Positions 1 to 6,445 of a stretch of 9,202 nucleotides of DNA are shown piece by piece; within the stretch, counting starts at the first letter, position 1, and every line of letters starts with the position of its first letter. Source of the stretch: an uncultured Eubacteriales bacterium (GTDB lineage Bacteria > Bacillota > Clostridia > Christensenellales > CAG-917); the NCBI GenBank assembly GCA_900547975.1, contig URIX01000057.1, forward strand, positions 1 through 9,202. The letters are read 5' to 3'. The position numbers and the translations under genes are program-made. Under the pieces are notes generated by a model. It made no database searches, was not told the DNA's origin, and saw only the letters and a program-made list of their open reading frames with translations.

Positions 1-14
1 TATGCGAGCACCGA

Positions 15-90
15 GTGTTGTCCCCCGCTACGCGGTCGCCGTGGGTTCCCTCAAATTTATGCAGAGGGGGAACGGCGATAGGGAAAACAC
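15..90. other. Structured intergenic element, possible RNA
   Basis: This stretch folds into a long interrupted hairpin. Positions 15-19 pair with 86-90, 22-24 with 81-83, 36-42 with 72-78 (seven consecutive pairs) and 46-52 with 64-71 (one bulged base). A small side hairpin, 25-28 with 32-35, sits on one side of the central bulge. The sequence is GC-rich beside AT-rich flanks. No ORF with coding character runs through it. I cannot match it to a known RNA family, and the strand is undetermined. It could be a small RNA, a leader of a gene outside the window, or a dispersed palindromic repeat. Confidence 0.3.
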
Positions 91-136
91 GTGAGGAAAG
101 GGGAAAATCTAAATTTTAATAAATAAATTTGCGCAT

Positions 137-168
137 AAAAAAAAGCCCCTCGTTTCGCGAGGGGCTTT
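137..168 (-). terminator. Rho-independent terminator after the DUF1292 gene
   Basis: A perfect 11-bp stem joins 142-152 and 158-168 around a 5-nt loop (CGAAA on the minus strand). On the minus strand it is followed by eight T residues. It lies 27 nt past the stop codon of the DUF1292 gene. On the plus strand only three T residues follow the stem, so it should act mainly on minus-strand transcripts. Confidence 0.9.
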
Positions 169-194
169 GACACAGTTGTTGGCTGTTTGACGGC

Positions 195-551
195 TTAGTG
201 TTTGCAGTCGTGATGGCAGCAGGCACAGTCCTCGTCGTCACATTCGCAACCTTCCATCTTTTCGACTTCTGCCATAAATTCGTCGAAAACTCTTTGAAGA
301 AGCGCTTCGTCTTCGATTGCCATAAATACGTCGTTGCCGTCTTCGTTTTCGGCAATTTCGTAAATGAGAACTTCGTCGTCCTCGATATCGTCGAGTTTCT
401 CGACGGGTTTCATAACGACAAACCATCTGTTGTCGACGTCGAGAGTTGCGAGATGATAGAAATCCTCGTCCTTGTCTGCAACTTCGTTGTACAACGTTAT
501 AATATCGTCGTCTTCTGTAGTATTGTTTTGGTCGTCAAAAAAATCTGCCAT
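195..551 (-). CDS. DUF1292 (YrzB-like) protein with Cys/His-rich tail
   Basis: This is a 118-residue, strongly acidic protein of the DUF1292 family, represented by Bacillus YrzB, whose function is unknown. The core (about residues 14-85) has the family pattern: an ITLYNE-type strand, an FYHLATLDVDNRWFVVM segment and a VLIYEIAENEDG segment. The last 20 residues are unusual, with six Cys (102, 104, 109, 111, 112, 116) and three His (113, 114, 118), a plausible metal-binding tail. The start at 551 is chosen because AAGGAG lies 8 nt upstream. A longer reading frame to 647 would run through the promoter and add 32 residues unlike the family. Position downstream of ruvX matches the usual ruvX-DUF1292 neighbourhood in Firmicutes. 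The gene has its own candidate promoter and a strong terminator. Confidence 0.88.
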   Translation of the reverse strand: MADFFDDQNNTTEDDDIITLYNEVADKDEDFYHLATLDVDNRWFVVMKPVEKLDDIEDDEVLIYEIAENEDGNDVFMAIEDEALLQRVFDEFMAEVEKMEGCECDDEDCACCHHDCKH

Positions 552-596
552 AATGGTTTCTCCTTGCGATGCAAAGCGGATTTTGCGAATTGCATC

Positions 597-647
597 TTGA
601 TATTTTGATAGTAACATATTTTGCGCAATTTGCAAGCAAAATATCAA
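597..647. repeat. 11-bp inverted repeat enclosing the DUF1292 promoter
   Basis: TTGATATTTTG (597-607) and CAAAATATCAA (637-647) are perfect inverted copies separated by 29 bp. The spacer contains most of the candidate -35 and -10 elements of the DUF1292 promoter. The arms could be an operator bound by a dimer or a hairpin-forming element. No regulator can be named from sequence. Confidence 0.55.
608..635 (-). promoter_or_regulatory. Sigma-A-like promoter of the DUF1292 gene
   Basis: On the minus strand TTGCAA (635-630) and TACTAT (613-608) are separated by 16 bp, close to the TTGACA/TATAAT consensus. The predicted transcript start is near 600, giving a leader of about 50 nt that includes the AAGGAG ribosome site. 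It lies in the 110-bp gap after ruvX, so the gene can be expressed independently of the upstream operon. Confidence 0.5.
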
Positions 648-661
648 ATCGTACTCAATTT

Positions 662-1084
662 TCAGCGGTGCGAGTCAAGATAGGATTGCAAAATTATGGT
701 TGCGGCAACCTTATCTATGACTTTTTTGCGTTTTTCACGGCGCACATCGGCGTCTATGAGCATACGCTCTGCCGAAACGGTGGTGAGCCTCTCGTCCTGA
801 TATAAAACGGGCAAACCGCTCGCCTCTTGCAGCATATCGCCGAACTGCCTCGTCACGACCGCCCTGTCCCCTTCCGTGCCGTCCATATTTTTGGGCAAAC
901 CGAGAACGAACGCGTCCGCTTCCTCTCTTTTTGCATACTCGCAAAAATACGCGATATCTGCGTTTGTATCGCCTTTTTTGCGAACGTACGTTTCACGCGG
1001 ATTTGCGGTTATTCCCAGCAAATCGCTCACGGCAACGCCTATGCGAACGTCGCCGACGTCTAATGCGATTTTGCGTTTCATCAT
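662..1084 (-). CDS. ruvX: RuvX/YqgF family nuclease (putative Holliday junction resolvase)
   Basis: The 140-residue length is typical of YqgF/RuvX, an RNase H-fold nuclease named as a putative Holliday junction resolvase and also linked in E. coli to 5' maturation of 16S rRNA. The family motifs are visible: IALDVGDVRIGVAVSD (residues 6-21, with Asp9), GLPKNMDG (62-69), DERLTT (97-102, with Glu98) and IDKVAATIILQSYLD (123-137, with Asp124). These acidic residues are the expected metal-binding set. The first ATG at 1084 is chosen because a GGAAGGGGG ribosome site ends 8 nt upstream; a second ATG follows immediately. The start overlaps the permease stop by 4 nt (ATGA), suggesting translational coupling to the ABC exporter genes. 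The link to that exporter is probably co-transcription, not shared function. Confidence 0.95.
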   Translation of the reverse strand: MMKRKIALDVGDVRIGVAVSDLLGITANPRETYVRKKGDTNADIAYFCEYAKREEADAFVLGLPKNMDGTEGDRAVVTRQFGDMLQEASGLPVLYQDERLTTVSAERMLIDADVRREKRKKVIDKVAATIILQSYLDSHR

Positions 1085-2808
1085 TTGAGCAACCCCCTTC
1101 CGAGTTCGTTTCTCGCGCCCTTCTTTTTGGGCTTGTTTTCACCTATAAACTCATACCATTTCAAGCCATAGGTTTTGAGCAGACACAATCCGACGATAAG
1201 CACGACCACCGAAAATACCGTCGCCACCGCCCAGAATATGACTTTTGCAATAACGACGCCGAGAACATCCTCGCAAGACGCAAGGACTATGCCGAGTATG
1301 AATACGATAATTGCGGGCACTATCGACGCAAACGCCGATATGAGTTGATATGTGTTTTGCGACGAATTTTTGATTTCGGCAACCTGTTCCCAGTGCTGAT
1401 TGCCCTTTTTCATATCGAAAAGTATGGACATACTGCAAATGCCGGTTATCATCATAAGCGTATCGATTCCCACGAGCAGCGTGGACACGATGTCGATTTT
1501 GTAAAGTAACAATGCAGTAAGCATAATGGGCACAAGCAGAACGCTCGGCACGATTACGGAAAGCAAAAGTTTTGCTTTTATGCTGTCTTTGGGGTTTATG
1601 GGCAAGGTTTTTGAAGCGAAAAAGGATTTCCCCTCTCTCGTATACGCCATATTCGCAATCATATTTGCGCCGGCAAGGAAAATCATCGAGTACATAACAA
1701 CGAAGCCTATACCCATCATTTCGGACATAAACGGGGTCATACCCTCGTCCGCGCCCGACTTAAAATTGGTGATAAAGTACATCACGACGATAAAAATCGG
1801 CGCCATAAGCAGATTTGCAAACGAGGTCATCGCAAGCGCGCTGTTGCGCATAATCGACGTAAAATCGCGCTTCATAATGGACACGACAACGTTTGATTGT
1901 TTGAGCGTGGCGGTTTTCGATTCGATGGATTGCGAATTTTCCGTCGCTTTCGAGTTGATTCTCTTGTAAAAGAGCGCGGAAAGCAACAACATAACGGCAA
2001 TCATACCGACGGTTATGGCGGCGGATATACCGAAGTTTTTGCCGGCTTGGATACCCAGACAGTAGTTTACAAGCACTTTGTCGGGATAGAACACGTTTGC
2101 GAGTACGGAAAGCGAAGCGAAAGTGCCTTGCGACATCTCAACGCCGCCCTCTTGACCGAATCCGCGTGTGTTCATATAGAAGACGAGCACCATATACCCG
2201 CACATCAAAACGACGTAGAAAAGAATCACCAAAACGCTTTTGAGCGTAGGCTTGCCTTTGAAGTACGAGCCGAGCCACACGACGGGCATAGAAAACACGC
2301 TGACGATAAAAAGCGGCAATATCGGCGCAACGAGCAAAATCAACAAAAGAAGCGGATAGAATCCGTAAAACATCGATTTGCTTGCGACATTGAACGCTAT
2401 TGCGGACGTAAGAACTGTTGGAAGAATCACAGCCGTTGAAAGTTCGAGCGCGTTGACGTAAGTCATTGCGAATTTTGCAAAAAACACCGACGTAGGACGA
2501 AGGGGCAACGTGTTGAGAAACGGCGTATCTTTTGCGCCGTAAAGCGTCGTCACTATCGAGAACATCGAAAGGAACATCACCAAAAGTTGCGTTGCGGCAA
2601 CGATAGCCACGACGAGCAAGGAAAACTCGCCCACGTTTTTCAAATTCACCGCCAAAAACGCAACCATAATGCAGATTAACGCGACGAGCGGCAAAAACGA
2701 AAGCAAGACTTTCAATCCCGACGGAATCTTCTTTTTTCCCTCTGCGCCCTCTGTCCTCGAATTTGCGTTGCGAAACAAAGTTTTGAATACGATAAGAAAA
2801 TCTCTCAT
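1081..2808 (-). CDS. ABC exporter permease, about 12 membrane segments
   Basis: This is a 575-residue integral membrane protein. Hydrophobic segments lie near residues 31-55, 62-90, 110-140, 150-175, 190-212, 262-285, 325-350, 365-395, 415-440, 442-470, 490-520 and 525-550. This suggests two six-segment halves joined by a polar stretch around 286-320. After the second segment comes YGAKDTPFLNTLPLRPTSVF, a pattern typical of large ABC-2-like permeases that carry two such halves in one chain. The gene starts 7 nt after the ATPase stop, with a GAGG ribosome site overlapping that stop, so the two proteins almost certainly form one transporter. Its C-terminus overlaps ruvX. The substrate cannot be inferred; small peptides, drugs or lipids are all possible. 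The ABC_tran_2-type family assignment is from general appearance. Confidence 0.85.
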   Translation of the reverse strand: MRDFLIVFKTLFRNANSRTEGAEGKKKIPSGLKVLLSFLPLVALICIMVAFLAVNLKNVGEFSLLVVAIVAATQLLVMFLSMFSIVTTLYGAKDTPFLNTLPLRPTSVFFAKFAMTYVNALELSTAVILPTVLTSAIAFNVASKSMFYGFYPLLLLILLVAPILPLFIVSVFSMPVVWLGSYFKGKPTLKSVLVILFYVVLMCGYMVLVFYMNTRGFGQEGGVEMSQGTFASLSVLANVFYPDKVLVNYCLGIQAGKNFGISAAITVGMIAVMLLLSALFYKRINSKATENSQSIESKTATLKQSNVVVSIMKRDFTSIMRNSALAMTSFANLLMAPIFIVVMYFITNFKSGADEGMTPFMSEMMGIGFVVMYSMIFLAGANMIANMAYTREGKSFFASKTLPINPKDSIKAKLLLSVIVPSVLLVPIMLTALLLYKIDIVSTLLVGIDTLMMITGICSMSILFDMKKGNQHWEQVAEIKNSSQNTYQLISAFASIVPAIIVFILGIVLASCEDVLGVVIAKVIFWAVATVFSVVVLIVGLCLLKTYGLKWYEFIGENKPKKKGARNELGRGLLK

Positions 2809-2815
2809 ACAAGCC

Positions 2816-3565
2816 TCATTCCGCAGTTTGCTCGAATACGGGCGTCGTGTCCGTGAGTTTGAGGAACAGTTCTTCGAGAGATTTGTCCTTGTTTTTCTCT
2901 TTCAACTCGTCGATACGGCAAGTCGCAATGAGGTGTCCGTCATCGATGATACCCACTCTGTCGCACACTTTTTCCACGACTTCGAGGACGTGCGACGAGA
3001 AAAACACGCTGTTGCCTTTGTCGGCGTGCTCGCGCATAAGTTGCTTCAAGTTGTACGCCGAGCGAGGGTCGAGACCTGTCATCGGCTCGTCGAGAATCCA
3101 AAGTTTCGGCTCGTGAATAAGCGCGCCGATTATGTTGAGTTTTTGCTTCATTCCGTGCGAATACGTGGAAATCTGCTTCTTAACCGCGTCTTCGAGAGAG
3201 AAAAGCGCGCTGTATTTTGCCAATCTTTCCTGTCTTTGCGCGGTCGGCACGTCGAAAACGTCGCAAATAAAGTTTATGTACTCAACGCCCGTCAATCCCT
3301 CGTACATCACGTGGTCGTCGCTGACGTATCCTATATGCTTTTTCGCTTCGAGGGGCGCGGATTTGAGGTCTATGCCGTCGATAAGCACTCTTCCTTCCTC
3401 GAAGAATATAATGCCCGTAATGCTCTTTATCGTCGTGGATTTACCCGCGCCGTTCGGACCTATAAAGCCAAAAATCTCGCCGTCGTTCACGGTGAGAGAA
3501 AGATTTTCCACGGACGGTTTTTGATTGCCCGCATAAGTTTTAGTCAAATTTTCGATTTGTAACAT
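2816..3565 (-). CDS. ABC transporter ATP-binding protein
   Basis: This 249-residue cytoplasmic ATPase energises the adjacent permease. Walker A is GPNGAGKST (36-44), the ABC signature is YSHGMKQK (135-142), Walker B is LWILDEP (155-161), the D-loop is GLDP (164-167) and the H-loop is SSH (190-192). The Q-loop region reads IGYVSDD (78-84), with Asp83 where the usual glutamine is expected. The C-terminal part (about 215-249) is the short tail common in ABC-2 exporters. The start at 3565 has an AAAGGA ribosome site 6 nt upstream. The gene follows rarA after 142 bp and is packed against the permease gene. Function as an ABC ATPase is secure; the substrate is unknown. Confidence 0.95.
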   Translation of the reverse strand: MLQIENLTKTYAGNQKPSVENLSLTVNDGEIFGFIGPNGAGKSTTIKSITGIIFFEEGRVLIDGIDLKSAPLEAKKHIGYVSDDHVMYEGLTGVEYINFICDVFDVPTAQRQERLAKYSALFSLEDAVKKQISTYSHGMKQKLNIIGALIHEPKLWILDEPMTGLDPRSAYNLKQLMREHADKGNSVFFSSHVLEVVEKVCDRVGIIDDGHLIATCRIDELKEKNKDKSLEELFLKLTDTTPVFEQTAE

Positions 3566-3594
3566 ATTTTCCTTTCGTCGAAGAAAATCAAGCG

Positions 3595-3704
3595 TTTTTG
3601 CGTGGATTTTCTGTGGTTTTTCGCAGTTTTATTTTCCGTTTTTTTGCGCTTATTTCGCTTGTTTTTGCGTTATAACGCTCGTTATTTTGCGTTTACCGCA
3701 TTTT
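3595..3704. other. Phased A/T-tract intergenic DNA with a 12-bp palindrome
   Basis: Between rarA and the ABC ATPase gene, T-runs on the plus strand are centred near 3597, 3608, 3619, 3629, 3642, 3654, 3664, 3686, 3693 and 3702. Most spacings are close to one helical turn, a pattern associated with intrinsically curved DNA. GCGTTATAACGC at 3667-3678 is a perfect palindrome. No clear -35/-10 pair or terminator is visible. The region may be an upstream control region of the exporter operon. Confidence 0.35.
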
Positions 3705-3707
3705 ACG

Positions 3708-5000
3708 TTACTTCCTTTTCGACTGTCTTTCCTTTATCACTTTTTCAAAGCCGTTTTCGGTCGGCTCGTAGAATACTGCGTCTTTTATCTCGTCGGGAAG
3801 GTATTGTTGTTTCACCCAACCGCCGTACGAGTGCGGATATTTGTATCCGCTCACTTTTTCGTCGTCGCCCTTGTAGTTCGGGTCGCGAAGATACAACGGC
3901 ACGGTTTCGTGCTTGATGTTCTTCACAGCGTTTTCCGCGCCGCCGAGTGCCTCGACGACTTTGTTCGACTTCGGCGCTTCCGAAACGTATATTATGCCTT
4001 CGGCAAGCGGAATGCGCCCTTCGGGCAGACCTATCTTTTCAAAAGCCTGCACGCACGACGTCGCAACCACGATAGCGTTGGGATCCGCCATACCGACGTC
4101 CTCGCAAGCGTGAATCATAATTCTGCGGCCTATAAGCATAGGATCGCACCCCGCCTCGATGAGCCTTTCAGCCCAGTAAAGCGCGGCGTTGCTGTCGCTT
4201 CCTCTCATACTCTTTATGAATGCGGAAATCATATCGTAATACATATCTTCCGTCATACTGAGTGCTTTTTGCTGTATGGATTGTTCGGCTTCCTCTTTTC
4301 CCACTCTAATAACGCCGTCGGAATCTGCGTGCGTGGTGAGCGCGGCAAGTTCCAACGCATTGAGCGCGGTGCGCATATCCCCCGCACTTGCCCACGCAAG
4401 GTGCGAAAGAGCCTCGTCGCTCACTTCGAGATTCATATTGCCGAGTCCTCTTTCCTTGTCCTTGACCGCTCTTTCGAGACCTGCTCTGATATCTTTGTCC
4501 GAAAGTCTTGAAAACGAGAAAATACGACATCTTGACACGATAGCCCTCGTCATCGAAACGTAGGGATTTTCCGTCGTCGAGCCGATAAAAATTATGTAGC
4601 CTTGCTCGATTGCTTGCAACACGCTGTCGCTTTGCGCCTTGTTCCAGCGATGACATTCATCCAAAAGCAAATATGTACGTTTTCCGTACATACGAAGACG
4701 GTCGCGAGCCTCGTCGATAACCTTTTTCGCGTCCGCAACGCCGCTCGTGACGGCGTTCAGTTTGACAAAAGCCGCGTTCGTATTTTCCGCAATGATGTTT
4801 GCAAGCGTGGTTTTTCCCGTCCCGGGCGGTCCGTAGAAAATGCAACTGCCCAGTTTGTCTGCGGCAATCGCTCTGCGCAAAAGCGAACCCTGCCCCACGA
4901 TTTTGCCTTGTCCCAAAAATTCGTCCAAGGTGCGCGGACGCATACGTTCGGCAAGCGGTGCCATAGTCTTTTCGTTGTTTTGAAGGTCAAATAAATCCAT
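3708..5000 (-). CDS. rarA: Replication-associated recombination protein RarA/MgsA
   Basis: This 430-residue AAA+ ATPase belongs to the RarA/MgsA/WRNIP1 family, which acts at stalled replication forks and is related to clamp-loader subunits. The family opening APLAERMRP is at residues 14-22. Walker A GPPGTGKT is at 57-64, Walker B LLLDECHRWNK at 111-121, the sensor-1 region FIGSTTENP at 138-146, a candidate arginine finger in SRCRIF (156-161) and sensor-2 GDMRTALNALE at 207-217. The C-terminal oligomerisation region contains RRIMIHACEDVGMADP (292-307) and SYGGWVKQQYLPD (391-403), both typical. Walker B has Cys and Trp where Ile/Val and Phe are more usual. The start at 5000 fits the MDLFD opening seen in clostridial homologues. 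There is no good ribosome site, and a strong promoter lies immediately upstream, so the message may be leaderless. Confidence 0.96.
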   Translation of the reverse strand: MDLFDLQNNEKTMAPLAERMRPRTLDEFLGQGKIVGQGSLLRRAIAADKLGSCIFYGPPGTGKTTLANIIAENTNAAFVKLNAVTSGVADAKKVIDEARDRLRMYGKRTYLLLDECHRWNKAQSDSVLQAIEQGYIIFIGSTTENPYVSMTRAIVSRCRIFSFSRLSDKDIRAGLERAVKDKERGLGNMNLEVSDEALSHLAWASAGDMRTALNALELAALTTHADSDGVIRVGKEEAEQSIQQKALSMTEDMYYDMISAFIKSMRGSDSNAALYWAERLIEAGCDPMLIGRRIMIHACEDVGMADPNAIVVATSCVQAFEKIGLPEGRIPLAEGIIYVSEAPKSNKVVEALGGAENAVKNIKHETVPLYLRDPNYKGDDEKVSGYKYPHSYGGWVKQQYLPDEIKDAVFYEPTENGFEKVIKERQSKRK

Positions 5001-5006
5001 ACCGAT

Positions 5007-5035
5007 ATTGTATCAACATCGACGCCTTTTGTAAA
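5007..5035 (-). promoter_or_regulatory. Sigma-A-like promoter of rarA, leaderless type
   Basis: On the minus strand TTTACA (5035-5030) and TACAAT (5012-5007) are separated by exactly 17 bp. Each hexamer differs from consensus at one base. The -10 ends 6 nt before the rarA ATG (5000-4998), so transcription would begin at or beside the start codon. Confidence 0.6.
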
Positions 5036-5095
5036 GATAATCAAAGATTAAACATAGAATATATCGTGCAAAACAAAGAGAAAATCTCAAAAACG

Positions 5096-5743
5096 ATGAA
5101 GCCTAAACTTTTCAGAGTCGTGATTGCAATCGCGGTTTTTCTTGCGATTTTCATCTTTTGCACGGTTTATTTCCGCTCGAACATCGTTCCGACGGTTATG
5201 GACAGTTCGGTTGCTCAAATGCGCGCGGTCACCACGAACGCCATAAATATCGCCGCAACGAGCGTGCTCGGCGACGGTCTGACTTACGATATGCTTTTCG
5301 ACATCGTGAAAGACAACGACGGCAAAATTTCGATGATAAAGGCAAATTCGCCCGAAATAAACAAAATCGCAAGGCAGATTGCAAACCTTGCGCAAGCAAA
5401 TTTGGACTCTCTCGGCACGCAAGAGATTCGGATTTCGGCGGGTACGTTCACAGGGCTTGCCCTTCTTATGGGTTTCGGACCCGACGTAACCATAAAAATC
5501 ACCCCGATAGGTATGGCAAATTGCGATTTCGTATCCTTTTTCCAGTCGGCAGGCATAAACCAAACCTTGCACAAAATTTACATCGACGTTTACGCCGATG
5601 TGAGCATAGTCACGCCCATCGACCAACCGACAATACAAGTCAAAGCCGAAGTTCTGGTATGCGAAAATCTCATAGTCGGCGAGATTCCCGACACCTATCT
5701 CAACCTTTACGATTCGTCGAGTTTGCTGAATCTGAACAGTTAA
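5096..5743 (+). CDS. yunB: Sporulation protein YunB
   Basis: From the ATG at 5096 this is a 215-residue protein with one N-terminal membrane segment (about residues 7-25) and an extracytoplasmic domain. Diagnostic YunB features are an early RSNIVPTVMD-like segment, a glycine-rich LALLMGFGPDVTIKITPIG stretch and the highly conserved C-terminal SAGINQTLHKIYIDVYADV, followed by a strand-rich region ending in VGEIPDTYLNL. YunB is a sporulation protein of uncertain role, made in the mother cell under sigma-E in Bacillus subtilis. An in-frame GTG at 5066 would add ten residues. ATG is preferred, but neither start has a strong ribosome site. A CATAGAAT box at 5053-5060 resembles a sigma-E -10 element without a convincing -35. 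The gene is divergent from rarA and converges on the spoVA cluster. Confidence 0.85.
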   Translation: MKPKLFRVVIAIAVFLAIFIFCTVYFRSNIVPTVMDSSVAQMRAVTTNAINIAATSVLGDGLTYDMLFDIVKDNDGKISMIKANSPEINKIARQIANLAQANLDSLGTQEIRISAGTFTGLALLMGFGPDVTIKITPIGMANCDFVSFFQSAGINQTLHKIYIDVYADVSIVTPIDQPTIQVKAEVLVCENLIVGEIPDTYLNLYDSSSLLNLNS

Positions 5744-5920
5744 TTTGACCGGTTAAAAGCAGTTATGGCTTACCTTTTCTCGTCAAAGTCGTTTTGATAA
5801 AGGCATATTTTGCGCTTTGAGCCGAAGTCTAAACGCTGTTTCGATATTTCGACCGCATTTCATACGCAGTCCGGAGCATTTTCCGTTTCAGTCGGCACTT
5901 TTGCAAACGGTTTTGCGCTC

Positions 5921-6292
5921 TTATATCTTTTTAGAACGCGAGCGAGATATCAGCCCAAACACAAATCCGCACACGATAACCGTCGTAAGACCTGCCGAAA
6001 CTGCACTCATACCGCCCGTAATCGCGCCCAAAAATCCGTCTTTTTGCACGCCTTCGAGCGCACCTTTGGCAAGATTAGAACCGAATCCCATAATGGGAAT
6101 GGTTACGCCCGAGCCTGCAAATTCTTTCATAGGCTCGAACGCGCCGCACACTTCGAGTATAACGCCCAAAAGCATATACGTCACGAGTATACGCGCCGAC
6201 GACATCTTCGTTTTGTTGATGAGGATTTGCCCCAACATACACACGAAACCGCCGACAGCAAACACTTTCAGATAATCGAGGAATATTTCCAT
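5921..6292 (-). CDS. spoVAE: Stage V sporulation protein AE (SpoVAEb type)
   Basis: This 123-residue membrane protein belongs to the SpoVAC/SpoVAEb family and acts with SpoVAC and SpoVAD in the forespore inner membrane during dipicolinic acid uptake and release. Family signatures are FAVGGFVCMLGQILI (about residues 11-25), the GAFEPMKEFAGSGVTIPIMGFG segment (50-71) and the GAITGGMSAVSAGLTTVIVCGFVFGLI C-terminal membrane segment (88-114), ending in a basic RSRSKK tail. Three to four membrane segments are likely. The start at 6292 follows a GGTGGTGAT ribosome site. It is separated from spoVAD by 153 bp, unlike the tight spoVAC-spoVAD junction, so it may have separate transcription or RNA processing. 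No terminator is evident in the 177 bp between its stop and the yunB stop. Confidence 0.93.
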   Translation of the reverse strand: MEIFLDYLKVFAVGGFVCMLGQILINKTKMSSARILVTYMLLGVILEVCGAFEPMKEFAGSGVTIPIMGFGSNLAKGALEGVQKDGFLGAITGGMSAVSAGLTTVIVCGFVFGLISRSRSKKI

Positions 6293-6445
6293 ATCACCAC
6301 CATATTTTCGTTTATCGGTTAAAACTATTACAAAATTTGCACATTTTTATAACACTTTCAACCGTATTTCCGCTTCGCACGGCAATATTTATATAATTTT
6401 GTTGATTGCGGGTTCACCGTTCTTTTGCGTTTTGCAAGGCAACCG

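Noticed and set aside
15..90. 6S RNA, SRP RNA, T-box or other known riboswitch
   Set aside because: The side hairpin in a central bulge recalls 6S RNA, but the rod is too short, and none of the sequence signatures I know for the other families is present.
552..647. Upstream extension of the DUF1292 gene
   Set aside because: The extension crosses the candidate promoter and inverted repeat. A strong ribosome site directly precedes the shorter start at 551.
2669..3562. 297-residue plus-strand ORF
   Set aside because: It lies opposite the ABC ATPase and the permease start, whose motifs are unambiguous on the minus strand. The long open frame is a composition effect.
3687..4511. 274-residue plus-strand ORF
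   Set aside because: It is antisense to rarA, which shows all AAA+ motifs. The plus-strand product shows no coherent domain.
5744..5920. Terminator between the convergent yunB and spoVAE genes
   Set aside because: No stem of useful length followed by a T-run could be found on either strand.
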